Notes under the pieces: generated by a model
Told to the model about the DNA's origin: nothing
The model's input: the letters and a program-made list of their open reading frames with translations, nothing else
Database searches by the model: none
Assembly: GCA_036874045.1 (NCBI GenBank)
Contig: JAZBRI010000011.1
Span: 4,960,001 to 5,024,000, forward strand
Direction of reading: 5' to 3'
DNA: 64,000 nt
Origin: Cymodocea nodosa
Taxonomy: Eukaryota > Streptophyta > Magnoliopsida > Alismatales > Cymodoceaceae
Shown: positions 1-12,002 of the stretch, one piece after another
Numbering within the stretch: position 1 is the first letter of the stretch
How the letters are laid out: each line of letters begins with the position of its first letter
Translations under genes and position numbers: made by a program

Positions 1-74
1 GTACATGTTAGCAAAAAACAAGCTCCTATATGGTGAGCTTGAGGGATAATAATTATAAACTAAATATGAATGCA

Positions 75-884
75 TTATAAGTCATGCAAAGAACATATGC
101 CTAGATTTCTTCTAATATGATTAAATGTTGATTCATTTAGAGGTTTTGTGAAAATATCTACAAGTTGATTTTCTGTTGGAACAAACTTGAGTGAGATGTA
201 CCCTTTTTTCACATGATCTCTTAAGAAATGATGTCTGATCTTGATATGCTTGGCTCTAGAATGAAGTACTGTATTCTTGGATAAGCTTATTACACTGCAA
301 TTATCACAAAATATATTTGTATTCTGAATATTCAGTTTATAATTTGCTAAAGTTTGCTGCATCCATAAAATTTGAGCATAACATAAACCTACTGCAATAT
401 ATTCGGCTTTAGTAGTGGATAATGCAATACCATTTTGTTTCCTACTAAACCATGAAATTAAAGAATTTCTAAGTAGTTGGCATGTGCCACTTGTGTTTTT
501 TCTATCTGATCTACTACCTACATAATCTGCATCACTATAACTTGTTAAAATTAACCTACTATCAATTGAGTAAAATAATTTGAAATCTTTAGTGCCTTGT
601 AAATACTTGAAGATTCTTTTGACTGATTTTAGATGAGATTCTTTTGGTGATGTTTGAAATCTAACACACAAACAGACATTGAACATGATATCTGGCCTAC
701 TTGTAGATAGGTACAATAGAGATCCAATCATGCCTTTGTATTTCTTTTGATCTACTGTAACACTTAAGTCATCATTTTCAAGTTTAGTGTTTGAACTCAT
801 TGGTGTATTTGCAGATTTGATGTTCTCAAAGCCAAATTTCTTTAGTCTCTTTGCAGTATTTTTCTTGATTGACAAAGATGCCAT
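75..884 (-). pseudogene. pol: SirA pol, RNase H domain and C-terminus
   Basis: A 269-codon open stretch encodes the end of a copia polyprotein. It begins in the RT-RNase H connection (TPMSS, then KYKGMIGSLLYL and SRPDIMF). It continues through the copia RNase H: SDADY with the first Asp, ALSTTKAEYIA with the Glu, FCDNCS with the next Asp, then HSRAKHI and VDIFTKPLNE near the end. The catalytic acidic residues I can recognise are present. The stop at about 75 matches the usual end of copia pol (LGICSLHDL). RNase H would remove the RNA strand during reverse transcription. The first residues are out of frame with the neighbouring RT fragment at 826-1053, so a frameshift separates them. Confidence 0.9.
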
Positions 885-1860
885 TTCTCACTTGATAGAT
901 CTGTAAACCTAAGAAAAACTTTAACTCTCCCATCATGCTCATTTCAAATTTATTTTTCATCAAGTTTTGAAATTCATGACATAGTTTTTCTAATGTAGTT
1001 CCAAAAACAATATCATCAACATAGATTTGAACGATCAACATTGTGTAAATCAAAAGTTTTAATAAACATTGTCCACCTTTCCTATTATGAAATGATTTTC
1101 AGTTAAGAACTTTTTCAGCTTTTCATACCATGCCCTGGGTGCCTATTTCAGACCATATAAAACTTTGTTTAGTTTATAGACATGATCTGACTTGACTTCA
1201 TCTTCAAATCCAAGGGGTTGCTTGACAAAAACTTCTTATATTTCTCCATTCAAAAATACACTCTTTACATCCATTTGAAACAGTTTTATCCTCATACTGC
1301 TTGCAAAAGCAAGCAACATTCTGATAGCTTCTATTCTAGCTACAGGTGCAAAAGTTTCTTCATAGTCAATGCATTCTTGCTGATTATAACCTTGTGCAAC
1401 TAGTTGAGCTTTATTTCTGAGTATGTTCCCTTCTTCATCTAATTTGTTTTTGAAAATTCATTTAGTCCTAATGATGGATTTTCCTATAGGTTTCTTCACT
1501 AATTCCTAGACATTATTTTTCTAGAACTGATTTAATTCTTCCTGCATAGCCATTATCTAGTAAATATCCTTACATGCTTCATTTACTGATTTTGGTTTAA
1601 TTTCTGACATAAATGCATAATAATTGCAAATATCTTGTGCTTTGCTTCTAGTTTGTACTTCTTTGGTTATGTTTCCAATTATTTGTTCCATGGGATGATT
1701 AGATTTGAATTTCCAACTATTTTGATTCTGATCTAATGCTTGAGATCTAAGTTTCTGCTTGTAGTTATCTTTTCCAAATTTTCATTTTCACTTTCACTAT
1801 CAATCTTCAAATTTCTAAAATTTTATATCAAATCTTCATCAAACTGAACATTTATACTTT
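826..1860 (-). pseudogene. pol: SirA pol, degraded reverse transcriptase
   Basis: The RT C-terminal part (826-1053) keeps the catalytic YVDD box at about 1010-1025 and the [16 protein letters not shown] segment. Upstream pieces are recognisable only in fragments: KVLYGLK followed by a stop and APRAW near 1130-1170, VKQPLGFEDE near 1200-1220, and the start of RT plus the IN-RT linker to about 1860. Several stops and frame changes lie between them. A plus-strand open frame at 1218-1403 is only a shadow. The enzyme would copy element RNA into DNA inside a Gag particle, but this copy cannot be translated as one protein. Confidence 0.85.
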
Positions 1861-2690
1861 CCTCTACTCTTTTGTCTTTAGCAAAGTATACTCTATAATC
1901 TTTGCTTCTAAATGAGTATCTAACAAGTATAGTAGGTTTAGATTTTGAGTTAAACTTGTCTTTAGCATTTCTAGTGTTTAAGACAAAGCATTTGCATCCA
2001 AATGTCTTAAAATATCCAACATTTGGAGTCTTGTCAAACCAAAGTTCAAAAGGTGCCTTATTCTACATAGATCTGATATGAGTTCTATTGGAGATGTGAC
2101 AAGCTGTATCTACAACTTCAGCCCAAAGAAATTTTGGTAGATCAGCAGCATTCAACATAGTTCTAGCCATTTCTTGCAATGTTCTATTCTTTCTTTCTAC
2201 AACTCCATTTTGAGTTGGAGTTCTAGGGCAAGAGAATTCATGTAAGATTCCAAAAGAATTGCAAAGATTTTCGAATTCATAGTTTTCAAATTCTCTTCCA
2301 TGATCACTTCTGATTTTCTTCACTATCAGTTCCTTTTGATTTTGAGTTCTTATGCAAAAATTTCTGAATTCATTGCATGCCTCAATTTTATGTGTCAAAA
2401 ATATTACCTAGGTTAATCTAGAGAAATCATCTACAATAACAAGAGTATATTTTCGACCCCTAAGACTTGATATTTGAGTTGGGCCAAAAAGATCCAGATG
2501 TAAAAGTTCTAGTGCCTTTTTGGTGGTAATCTCATTTTTGCTATGAAGAGAAGTTCACTTCTGCTTGCCTAACATACAGTCATTGCACACCTTGTCTTTC
2601 TTGAATTCAAGTTTAGGCAATCTTCTAACAAGATCATTCTTGGATAACTTTCTAAGAGTCTTCATACTAACATGACCAAGTCTTTTATGC
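1861..2690 (-). pseudogene. pol: SirA pol, integrase
   Basis: Copia integrase in pieces. The zinc-binding region lies at 2560-2690 (RLGHVSMKTL, then CNDCMLGKQK with the Cys pair). The first catalytic Asp is in LDLFGPT near 2480. The open stretch 2063-2398 carries the second Asp (SDHGREFEN) and the catalytic Glu (GVVERKNRT), followed by LWAEVVDTACHISNRTHIRS. The C-terminal part (GCKCFVLNTR, then VRYSFRSKDYRVY) runs to about 1861 in another frame. DDE residues are retained, but at least two stops and a frameshift break the domain. Confidence 0.87.
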
Positions 2691-3090
2691 CACAACTAAT
2701 CATCTTCACTAGATGCTACCAAACAAGAATTATTTGTAGAATTTTCACATGGAAACTTTAGTGTGTATATTGAGCAATTTCTAACACCATTAAATTTTAT
2801 CTCATTTGTAGTTGAAGCAATAATGTAACAATTTTTAGTAGTAAATGAGATAGTATAACCTTTATCACACAATTGTCCTATACTTAATAAATTTTGTTTT
2901 AGTCCATTAACATGCAAGACATTCTCAATTCTACAATTTTCAAATGTTATATTTCCTATAGCAGTAATTTTACATTTTTCATTATTCCCAAATTTAACAG
3001 ATCCTGAACTTAAGCTTTTAACTGAATCAAGAAATCTTTTCTTACTTGTCATGTACTTTGAGCATCTACTATCCACAATCTATTTTGTTG
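2691..3090 (-). pseudogene. pol: SirA pol, protease with altered active site, and pre-integrase region
   Basis: This stretch starts at a copia protease motif that reads VDSRCSKYMT. The family motif is DSG followed by Ala, Cys or Thr, so the catalytic-triad Gly has become Arg, probably by G-to-A or G-to-C change. The residue before VDS is also a stop where Trp is expected. The following sequence (VKFGNNEKC, LHVNGLKQNLLSIGQLCDKGY) is the standard stretch between protease and integrase. Two independent lesions make the aspartic protease inactive. Confidence 0.85.
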
Positions 3091-3149
3091 TATGTGCTTG
3101 AAACTCCTTGTTATCCTACAATTTATACTAAAATTAAAGCTTTTGGTAT

Positions 3150-4673
3150 TCAAATCTTCTTGGGTCTAATAGAGTTAGTCCTTAAAATATTAAATTTATT
3201 ACATCTTGGTAGCCACATATGACCCGATCTTCTTCTGATAGCAAAAGCAGTGGTGCCATCTCTATATGATCGAATCATGCCACCACAATAAGGTACTTCC
3301 TATGGTGTAGCATACCCTAGGCCAAATTTAATTCCATTAGGTCATTGAGATCCTATTATTTTCTCTAGTCTTTTTTGACCTTATGTGAATTTGTAGATGA
3401 TACTTTTCAGATCAGAGATTTTAGTTAAAAAAATTTTATTTTCTTCTTTTAACTCATAGTTATCACAACTATATTTATCCAAGTTAGTTTTCAATTTTCT
3501 ACTTTCAACTAGAGTTGTTTCTAATTCAACAAAAGAATCTTCTAAACAAATATTCAACCTTTTAATTTCTTTCTTATATTCTTTACATTTAACATATAGA
3601 TTATCTACAGTACACAGAAGACTATTAACATCTAATTCATCATGCTCGTTTTCTGAACGATAAGAAGTGGAGCATATCTCTTGTGCTGCAAAGCATACAT
3701 TGGCTGTAGCTTCACCTTCAAAGTCTGAAGAACTGTTTGAGGAGCTACTATCATCTCAAGTAGCTTTGAGAGCCATTTTCTTTTTGTTCTTCCATCTTTT
3801 CTTCTTATCTAGTTGATCCTCTTTTATCTGTAATGGACAAAAGATTTGTATGTGCCCTTACCTTTTGCATTTAAAGTATGTAGGGATTATTCTTTTAGAG
3901 GAGTTGGTCTTATTGCTTTTCTTCATGAATTTTTTGAAATTTCTTGCTAGCAGCATAATCTCATCCTCATCTGAGCTTAGAGCTTCTTCTGTTGAAGGAA
4001 ATGCAATTTCCTTTTTCTTCTCAGCTTTCTTTTTAATAGATCCCTCCTGTTCCTTCTAGTCATTCATTTGAACCTCGTGGACTAGTAGATTGCCCAATAG
4101 TTCTTCAATAGTGTAGTTGTTGAGATCCTTGGAATATTGAATAGAGGTAGATTTCTATTTCCACTCGACAGTTAAACTTCTCAAGATCTTTTGTACCTGT
4201 TCACGTGAAGAGAATTCCTTTCTCAGGCCTTTAAGACTATTAATGATCTTAGTAAATCTTGAAAATATTTCAGTTATGTTTTCATTATCATTCATTTTAA
4301 ATAATTCTAGTTTTCTTAACAGAATGCTAATTTTTGTGTTCTTTACCTGGCTTGTACCTTCGTGTGTAACCTGAAGGATTTTCCAAGCTTCATGTGCAGA
4401 CTTACATATAGAGACTTTGTTATATTGTTCAGCAGTTAGTGCACAGTATATAGCATTCAACCCTCGAGCATCCAACTAGATGATTCTCTCATCCTCCTCA
4501 GACCAGTCCACAACATTTCTGGTTGGAAGTGTAGTTCCAAGAATAACAATCTTCTAGAGTTTTACATCAGAACTCCCGAGGAAACACTCCATTCTATTCT
4601 TCCAATAATTATAGTTGGAACCATCGAATAGAGGAGGTTTGTGGATGCTTTGCCCCTCAGCAAATTGAGCCAT
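3150..4673 (-). pseudogene. gag: SirA gag with coiled-coil tail
   Basis: Gag begins at the ATG complementary to 4671-4673 (MAQFAEGQ, then PPLFDGSNYNYWKNRM), 38 bases inside the PBS. The central capsid-like part (4155-4475; LNAIYCALTAEQYNKV, then EAWKILQVTHEGTSQVK) is the copia gag (UBN2-type) domain. The zinc knuckle near 3840-3885 is degraded: the first Cys reads as Tyr, and a stop replaces one residue between the second Cys and the His. A helical, charge-rich tail (about 3420-3680) is the Sirevirus-type coiled coil. The frame ends at a TGA at 3150-3152 (RPKKI then stop), upstream of the protease. Stops include TGG-to-TAG and CAG-to-TAG types. Confidence 0.8.
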
Positions 4674-4710
4674 AAATCCAAATGGTTAAATCTTACAATG
4701 GATTAACCAA

Positions 4711-4722
4711 GCTCTGATACCA
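4711..4722 (-). promoter_or_regulatory. SirA primer-binding site
   Basis: On the minus strand this reads TGGTATCAGAGC, the classic Ty1/copia PBS complementary to the 3' end of initiator methionine tRNA. It lies two bases inside the LTR edge at 4725 and 38 bases before the gag start. Confidence 0.92.
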
Positions 4723-4724
4723 AT

Positions 4725-5519
4725 TATTAGGATCAATAGGCTCACCAGAGGGAGGGTGAATGGTATAAGTGTGTAAATTTTAACTTCCTTTTAACTTAAT
4801 CGATTGATTCAAATTATCGGTGAGTTGAATTAATATAAATGGATGCAAAACAGTAAATAGAAAAGAACACAAGACAATTTTTAGGTGGTTCACCAACTCG
4901 ACTAGTCCACCCCTAAGATTCACTTGGACTTCACTAAGTATGTAAATACTTACAATACTTGCTTTCAGGTTGAAGTAAGAACTAACACTTGAGCTTTCAG
5001 GTTGAAGCTCAGCAACCAACCTTTCTTCAAGCTTCCAGGTACAAGCTCTTAACCAATAAAGAGTTTTCAAGTAGAAACTCATGAACCAACACTTTAAACT
5101 TTGAAGCAGAGTTTGAGCGCAAGGAGCTTTTGTGCTATAGTGAACTTTGAGAGTATTCCTGTATTTTGCAGACTTGAGAGTATATCTGAAATTTTTGAGT
5201 AGCTCACAGTATATGATAATCATTATGTTAATCTTCTCTTTACTTCTCATATTTATATCAAGAGGTATAACGATCATATTCACTTCCAACGAATGTTTTC
5301 TACTGTACTTACTGTGTATTCAGTCCCAAAAATAGTAAGTTACCATTTTATATACTATCTAGTATGTAACCTTCCGATTCCCTTTGATTTTCGGATGGTT
5401 AGTTGTGAACTCTCCAAAGAATAGTTGTAACTCACTGAAAATCCACTTAAGTCTTTTTGTTTATGTCACGTGGGATTTTAAGTTACACATGTGAAGAATA
5501 TTAAGTTTGGATGGTTATG
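4725..5519 (-). repeat. SirA 5' LTR, truncated by B1 insertion
   Basis: It aligns with the left half of the solo SirA LTR at 45639: TAGGATC, then AATAGGCTCACC, a G-rich run, GTGAATGGT, and later GGTGGTTCACCAACT and TTTCAGGTTGAA repeats. The terminal dinucleotide is TA rather than TG, a G-to-A change. It stops at 5519, where the TSD TTATG (5515-5519) abuts the 3' LTR of B1. The continuation of the interrupted LTR is found at 58202-58219, after the second copy of TTATG. Confidence 0.88.
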
Positions 5520-7126
5520 TGTAGGATTGAATGGCTACACAAGAGGGGGGGTGAATTGTGTTTTTCAACATTTTTGATTATAATTGAAACTTCAAAAATA
5601 AAAAGAAGTCGAGACATTGTTTTAATCAAATTATTTTATTCAATGTTTCAATTACAATATAAAATTCAATTCTCCTCTGAAATTGTAGATGCAATTATAT
5701 AACGATACCATGTTTCATCTAATCAATTTCATAACTACAAACAAAGAAAACTAATTTGCAGAATTTAAAATATTTCTCCCTGTTTGAGATTTTTCTTCTT
5801 CTTCTTCTTCTTCTTCTTCTTTTTCTTTTGCAATTCTCTAGTGACAAATATCTGACTTTCTTTGCTTCACCGAATTTGCTTTCTTCTTCTTCAAATCTTT
5901 AGTGACATATATCTAATTTTCTCTACTTCACTGAATTTTCTTCTAACTAAGAGCTTTTCCCAAAGATGTGTTTTTGATCCCTGAAAAGATATTTCATTTG
6001 GTGTGCAAGGGTGATTGATCAACGAGAATTCTATGCCTTTTATATTGTATATTCACTTCATGCATATTCTCCACGTTTAATCAGTATTAGTTTTCCACTC
6101 TTTACGTCTTTTGTTTTTCCTTCATTGAAATACACACATTCTGACCCACGTTTTCTTTTTCGAATTTACTTTAATCATCAATCCTAGATCTTTGAAAAAT
6201 TTCCTGCAAAATAAACTTTCTCGTCCAAAATTTTTCATCAAATGTAATAAGAAGTCATGTTAATGTTAACTAAATGAGTAAAACAAGTACATTTATAACT
6301 TAACGTATCTAACTCAACGAGTTCATTATGTGCCTAATCACGTAACAAAGTACTATAGCTAACTTAACGAACTAAGTCTGTGGTGTTATGCTAACTCAAC
6401 GAATCAGTTTCGTAGTGTTACACTAACTTAACAAACTAGCTTCGTTGTGTTATAGTTAACTCAACGAACCAACCTCATTATGTTACTGATAACTCAACGA
6501 ACCAGTAATAAACAAATGCTTTTATAATAAGAATTTACCACATGCAAGAATAATAACTTTAAGTTTATAATGCTAACCTAATACGTTGCCTTCAATATAG
6601 CAACTCAACGCGTGTAATTATGTTAACTTAATGAGTTAAACATGTGCAACTCACGTGATACACTGTAACATTCGTAAACCTTAATTTCACCATTTGTACA
6701 ATACTAATTTAACGAGTTCGTCTCTTCTTTTACTCATTAACTTAACGAGCTCTCACATGACCTATTTTAACCTTTAAGCCTATAACTCAATGAGTTCTCA
6801 CATGACCTTTATACAAATAACTCACTAACTTGATGAGTTGTCTAAACGTACATTATTCATGATATAGAAAATAAAATTTTAAAACATATCATGCTTTGCA
6901 ATAAAAACACATGTTAACTTACTATTTAGTTAAATGAAAAGTTATTATAACATAACGACTAGTTATTTAACTTAGCATAGTTTTAGATCCATTACAGACA
7001 AGTATTTATATTAGTAAACTTTTTCTGTATTAATTAATGTTCTTAATTTACTTTCATAAACAATAGTAATTGAGTGAATATGATTATATTCATTTAGCGT
7101 ACATCATCAAAACAAAATACTCAACA
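5520..7126 (-). repeat. B1 3' LTR
   Basis: LTR of 1607 bases, reading on the minus strand from TGTTGAGTATTTTG to GATCCTACA-like ends (here CAATCCTACA). It contains a run of CTT repeats near 5795-5830 in what would be the transcribed leader, a TATA-like element near 6034-6044, and a crowd of short motifs of the form ACTTAACGAG or ACTCAACGAA between about 6300 and 6850. It is closely similar to the LTRs at 24627, 42626 and 56387. Confidence 0.92.
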
Positions 7127-7581
7127 ATCTCCCCCTTTTTGATGATGAAAAAAATCATATTAAATCAATTATGAAATATGTTTAACTCAACGAAGCACCT
7201 CCATTGGATTAAGTTTTAATTCAACAAACAATTTTGTTGACTTAAGTTCACTTAAGATTATATCTATTGTTTGAATGAAAAAAAAAACATCTCTCAGGAA
7301 TAAAACTTCTAAGACAAAATATTTCAACATAATCATCTCCCCATTTTTTTAATATATATGTAATTTAAACACATAATCATCTCCCCCTTTTTGTCATTAA
7401 TCAAAAAGATGATTACATAGCATAAAAATCTAAGAGACAAGTATATACAGCTTAACTTTTTGTAAACATTAATAAGAATGAAATCATTTATAGTAAAATG
7501 TATTATTCAAATAATCAACTAAGAAATACAAACATTACATTTTCTATTTAGACACAAGCAAACAGACAAATGAAAATACAT
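7127..7581 (-). promoter_or_regulatory. B1 multiple polypurine tracts upstream of 3' LTR
   Basis: The PPT next to the LTR is at 7127-7140 (minus strand AAAAGGGGGAGAT). Two further purine tracts of the same design lie at about 7335-7350 and 7376-7392, each next to GATGATTA-type sequence. The remaining sequence to 7581 is non-coding. Several PPT-like tracts before the 3' LTR are a recognised Sirevirus trait. The tract adjoining the LTR would prime plus-strand DNA synthesis. Confidence 0.8.
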
Positions 7582-9849
7582 TTATCTATTTCTCCTAACT
7601 ATATCAGTAATAGCAGAACAAATTTTATCTCCTAGATGCCTAAAATCATTTCTGATATCATTCAGCACTACATCTAAGGTAGGAGGTAGATCTGGTTGTT
7701 GTTGTACTTGATGTGAAAAGTGTTGTTGTTCTAATAATTCAGGTTGTTGTTCTGATAATTCAGGTTGTTGTTGTTGCTGTTGTTGATGCAAGGATTGGTA
7801 TTTTTGCAAATCTTTTATATTGAAGGCTCTCATGCCTTTAGTTTTAGAGGGCCAATCGGATAAAGTTAATTGGTTTGCAAGAAGTCTACTTATAGCATCA
7901 CCAAAAAATAATTTTGAACTCATATGCTGTAGTTGATATGTGAATACATCAAACCAATTAATTTGAATTTTGTTTAGAAGTCCATAAGTTGCATATAAAC
8001 AACTTCTGCTGACTTCCAAATTATATCCGACTCTTTGAAATAAATTGGCATGCAAAATATTTGCATCCAGATTATGCCTCTGGATTTAGATTTTCCATTA
8101 ATCGCATTTCAGTATATACACCTGGAATCTGTGATAAAGACTGAATGTCCCATTCTAGTTGTCTAACCATGTTAAATCTGTTTGTAACAACAACACCTTC
8201 ATTTCTTAATTCTAAAACTTCAAAAATCAATTCAGGAGATAAAGTAAACTCCTATTGAGATATTTGAGTTGTCAAAAGATTTTCATTCGTTACCAGATTG
8301 TTGTAAAAAGTTGTAATAAGCTCTTTGTGTTGCTTCTATTTTGTTCCAATTGGTAAGAATTTAATTAAGCATTGAAACTCAAATAGATCTCTTATTTCTA
8401 ATAAATTTCTGAACTTTGTTGGGTGAGCATGTAGAATCTAACAAGTAAACAAATTGTGGTATTTCTGCAATGCTTCCTCAGATCTAAAATGAATTGAATT
8501 TCCTTGAATGTTTATTGTTCTGTACAAAGAAGTTGATACTTGAAGCCTTAATTCTGAATTTAATTCATCTTCAGGAATCTCTTCTTCAAAATGAATGTCA
8601 TAGTGTTCTCTATTAGAATATTTTCTTGAAGCTACTCAGGTAAGCTTGATTCTTTAGCTTCAATAGTGTGAGGAACATTTCTAATATCTACCACATTCAT
8701 TGGTTGAGTTTCTATAGAAAATACAGAGTTCAAATTTTCCACAAATTCAACAACTGTGTTATATGTCTGTAATTTTTCAATTTCTGCAATAGATATTTCC
8801 ATTTGTATATGTTGTGAATTCTCAAACTCTAGTTCTATAGATTCTGAAGTAGGCTGATCAATATTAAGCTCTTCTAGAGTCTTATCTTTTTCAATAGTTT
8901 CTACTCCAGACAATCCAGCCTTTGAACTTGTTATTGCCTCAATATTTTCAAGTACATCTGCAATAACTTGTTCAATATCAGTTGCTTGATGCTCTGATTT
9001 TTCAATTTCCGCATCATCAGGGCTTGAAACAATAGAAAAACTTGAACTAATTTCTATCTTTGATTTCTTTTCAAGTTTTCTAAAAAAAAAAAAAAGTCTC
9101 ATCATCATCATTAGTTTCAATGTGTTTTGAACTGATGAGTTTATCAGATGCACTGACAGGTACAATGTCTAGACATACATTGCCTTTTGGAATTAAATCC
9201 TCATATGATTTTTCTTTTCCAATAATATTTATTTCCTTAGAAACAATTTTTCTAACTCTTCGTCTCTTGTAACAAATCAGTTGGTCTTCTGCTATTTTTG
9301 TTGTCTTCTAAATATGTTCCATAAATGTTTTTGTTTTAATTCTTCAAAGGCACTTTCTATAGCTATTGCCTTTCGAAGACTATCAACTTTTCTCTAATCA
9401 ACAACAATATTTGATTATTTTTCCTTGGAATATAAATGTGTAGGTATAGCAGATTCATCTTCTTTCTCAAATGGTTGTAGTCATGTACCATTGATAGGTG
9501 TTTGAGGAATTCTATTTGAAGAACTTATTCCTTTTTCTAAATATTTAGCATATTGTTCCAAAAATGCTATCTCCACACATTTCATGCGATATTCTCTGTC
9601 ATATTTACTTTTAATACCCATATATTGTATATTCTTAACTATATGTTGAAGTTCTTGTCTAACTTCATCAAGTATTTTTTCAAAAAAAAAATAGTCACGA
9701 TATATTTGAGCTAACCTTTCGTCAACGTGCAAAATCTTTTTAAACCATATACGAGGAACATCATCTACCTCGATTTCTTTGCCTTTTGCACTTCCTCTAT
9801 CTCTTCCTTTTCCTCTGCCAGGCCCTTTATTAAACTTGGAGAACATCAT
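7582..9849 (-). pseudogene. SirB accessory ORF (B1 copy), 756 codons, unknown function
   Basis: The frame runs from an ATG pair at 9849 to TAA at 7582, 2268 bases, the same length as the Bplus copy apart from a one-base indel there. It begins with a basic Gly-Arg-Lys tract (GRGKGR), then a helical block (WFKKILHVDERLAQIY, then SKYDREYRMKC, RIPQTPING), then an acidic middle. The C-terminal part (SRSCLYATYGLLNKIQINWFD, then LFFGDAISRLLANQ) resembles proteins labelled putative plant transposon protein. It ends in a Gln-rich stretch and the conserved tail RHLGDKICSAITDI. Stops and compensating frameshifts occur, one at the poly-A run near 9080-9095. No membrane segment is evident, so an envelope function is not supported. 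Confidence 0.75.
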
Positions 9850-10645
9850 CGCAGGTTGTAATAGGAACAAGTGGGAAAGATTCTCAAACACAGGTTACGA
9901 GATAACCTAAGTTCTTGTGTAATAAATGTTTAAATAGGGTTTCAGTAGAATAACTTAATGAGTCTATAAGTCAGGTTTGAGCTTTAAAAGAATATTGAAT
10001 AACATTTATTCAATCGAGGTACTCGAAAACATTAAGCATAACTCGTTGAGTTACTTAACTTAATGAGTAACACACTGTTTAGAGGTAGTTTTACACGTTA
10101 CCTTGTGTAACATAACGTCTAATTAGTATACTTAACAAAAATTCAAATGTTTTCAACTGAAAGCTTCCGAAATCAACAGACAAGCTAAAAGTAACTTAAA
10201 TAACCATTATCTTGAGAACATTGTAAACTATTCAAATATTCTTTTTATGAACTTAAAATAATTTATTTGTCTATTAAATTGTTTCATCAAGATCTTAAGA
10301 GGACTAAACTCAGGTTAACTAAGATCTATATATTGAATGATATTAATCTATTTTTGACATTGTAATTCCTCCCCCTACAAATATACTTCAAATATATTCA
10401 ATAACATACAAAATATACTTGTATAAAGTAGGAGTTACTTATAACTATACTTTAAATTTTCCTTCCAGAAACTTCCGTTATCCTGAATTCATCAAGAATG
10501 ATTTCCAGAATCAACTTCAACCGTATATGAATCAAAACATAACTTTAAACTTAATATGATTAACTCAAGTAGAATAAAAGAATGTATCTCAAATAAACAC
10601 ATTCAAAAGTACTAATTTTGATTCAACAAATTAGTAGTCATATTG
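9850..10645 (-). promoter_or_regulatory. B1 non-coding stretch before accessory ORF, possible internal promoter
   Basis: There is no ORF. About 85 bases before the accessory ATG the minus strand reads CCCTATTTAAAC, a TATA-like box also present in Bplus. Farther upstream are copies of the LTR motif (ACTTAATGAG near 9955 and 10050, ACTCGTTGAGTTA near 10030-10044). A purine tract (TGTAGGGGGAGGAA on the minus strand) lies near 10370. The homologous Bplus region is 52768-53574. A role as promoter is inferred from this layout. Confidence 0.5.
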
Positions 10646-10650
10646 GTAGA

Positions 10651-10678
10651 TGTAGAGTCGTAATTTATGCATATTGTA
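10651..10678 (+). repeat. AthG 5' LTR, first 28 bases
   Basis: TGTAGAGTCG and the following bases match the first 28 bases of the 3' LTR at 38160. The LTR is split here by SirC and resumes at 27405. The last five bases, TTGTA, are one copy of the SirC target duplication. Confidence 0.93.
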
Positions 10679-11902
10679 TGTTAGGTATTTAATTTTGATG
10701 ATATATGCTTTATTAACGCTTTTAAATAAGTCTACATAATATTCTCTAAGTATATTTTTCTAAGTATAATAACTAACAGATTATCGGAAAGTTTCATTTT
10801 TATGTCGAATAAATTAAAGATTTCCGAAGAGTTAGATTTGCAATAGTTAAACTTTCGGATAGTTAACGTTTCGGATAGTTCAACTTTCAGATAGTTAACA
10901 TCTCATTTTTTTCGAATACTTTATGTTAAAAACTCGTATAGTTAACTTATCTACACGTGTGTTTTTAATGTTTTAAGTTGTCACTTGTTTTCCATGTGTG
11001 TTCGGTAATGAAAAATTGAATAGTTAGATAACTGTTCGAGTTTTTATATGCATGGATAGATAATTGTTCGAGTTTTATAAAAGGACTAACAAACAGATAA
11101 GTTTCTTTGTTTAGTCACGTGTTTTGCAGGTGCAAAAACTCGAAGAGTTAAAGGATAAGTGTTCGAGTTTTTATAGGACTTAAAGGATAAATGTTCGACT
11201 AAATCAAAGACTTAGAAGATATTCTACAAGACTCCAGGAAGATAAAGTTTCGATGTATCTATGAGTGGAGATCATGGAAACTCAAAAAGATAGTAATTTG
11301 GATTAAAGAGAAAATTAGTACGTGGATTATGGATTATGGATTGTGCATCAAGTGGATGAACATGCTAAATGTGAAAGACAATAGAGTTTGACTACTAATA
11401 GAGAGTACGAGCTACATTACAATAGGGATCCCAAACTCAAAAACCAAGTCTGAATATTCAATCTGGATTCCTAATTGAAAAGTTAAGTTTGAATATTCAT
11501 ATTCTGAAAAATTCTCCAACATGAGAAGAAGTTCGAAATTCCAAGTAATTTCAGAAAAGGAACTGCAAACGTAAGAAGTCTGGAAATTTGACAACTAGAG
11601 AAGAAGAGATACAGAAACTGAGCAAAGAGAAAGAAACAAGCTGTGTGCATAAAGATCAGGTTTTATACAATTCAAAGTTAGTTTTGAATAAGAGCTTTGC
11701 TTTTCTATTTGAATTGTATATCGAATATTTCTGTATCAAAACCATCAAGAAGGGAATTGAGTTGAAAAGATATTGTAAATTCTGTTTTTAAATAAAAGAA
11801 TAGAATTTCATTTACAAGTGTTTTGTGCTCTTATTTTATCCGCTAGTATTTAATTACTAAAAACACAATTCACCCCCCTCTTATGATACAGACGATCCTA
11901 CA
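10679..11902 (+). repeat. SirC 5' LTR
   Basis: LTR of 1224 bases, TGTTAGGTATTT to GATCCTACA. It contains a TATA box (TATAAAAG, 11076-11083) and clustered short motifs such as CGGATAGTTAAC and CGAAGAGTTA between about 10785 and 11180. Its last 35 bases (CAATTCACCCCCCTCT, then GATCCTACA) match the ends of the SirB LTRs and, less well, SirA. The remnant at 26341-27404 is its closely similar partner. The reading frames inside it near 11588-11791 are not regarded as genes. Confidence 0.92.
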
Positions 11903-11904
11903 AC

Positions 11905-11916
11905 TAGTATCAGAGC
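11905..11916 (+). promoter_or_regulatory. SirC primer-binding site
   Basis: TAGTATCAGAGC, one G-to-A change away from the initiator-tRNA PBS TGGTATCAGAGC, two bases after the LTR end. Confidence 0.88.
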
Positions 11917-12002
11917 ATTCATTATTATCATAATTAAAAGCCTTCATTTCTCTATTTAGGAATCGATTTTTCCTGTCATTTACTTCGGATCATCTATTTA
12001 AA

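Larger units (their letters stand above)
1..5519 (-). mobile_element. SirA: Sirevirus-like Ty1/copia element, 3' end outside window
   Basis: Minus-strand copia element read right to left as LTR remnant, PBS, gag, protease, integrase, RT and RNase H. The domain order is Ty1/copia. The RT wording (YVDDIVFG, then [16 protein letters not shown]) and the long gag with a coiled-coil tail fit the Sirevirus lineage. Its 3' LTR would lie left of base 1. Its 5' LTR is cut at 5519 by B1; a few bases of the same LTR resume at 58197-58219. Frameshifts and stops make it non-functional. Confidence 0.9.

Noticed and set aside
3077..3150. SirA as a third example of the intron-like layout
   Set aside because: A gag stop precedes the protease and a possible AG lies near 3120, but at the donor-equivalent position the sequence reads GAGATATGC without GT. 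Too degraded to count.
5795..5830. Possible CRISPR-like or satellite array from CTT repeats and recurring short motifs in LTRs
   Set aside because: A simple microsatellite and irregularly spaced 10-13 base motifs; no repeat-spacer structure, and the DNA is eukaryotic.
7582..9849. Calling the accessory ORF an envelope gene because of its position
   Set aside because: No signal peptide, transmembrane segment or fusion-peptide-like stretch is visible in either copy.
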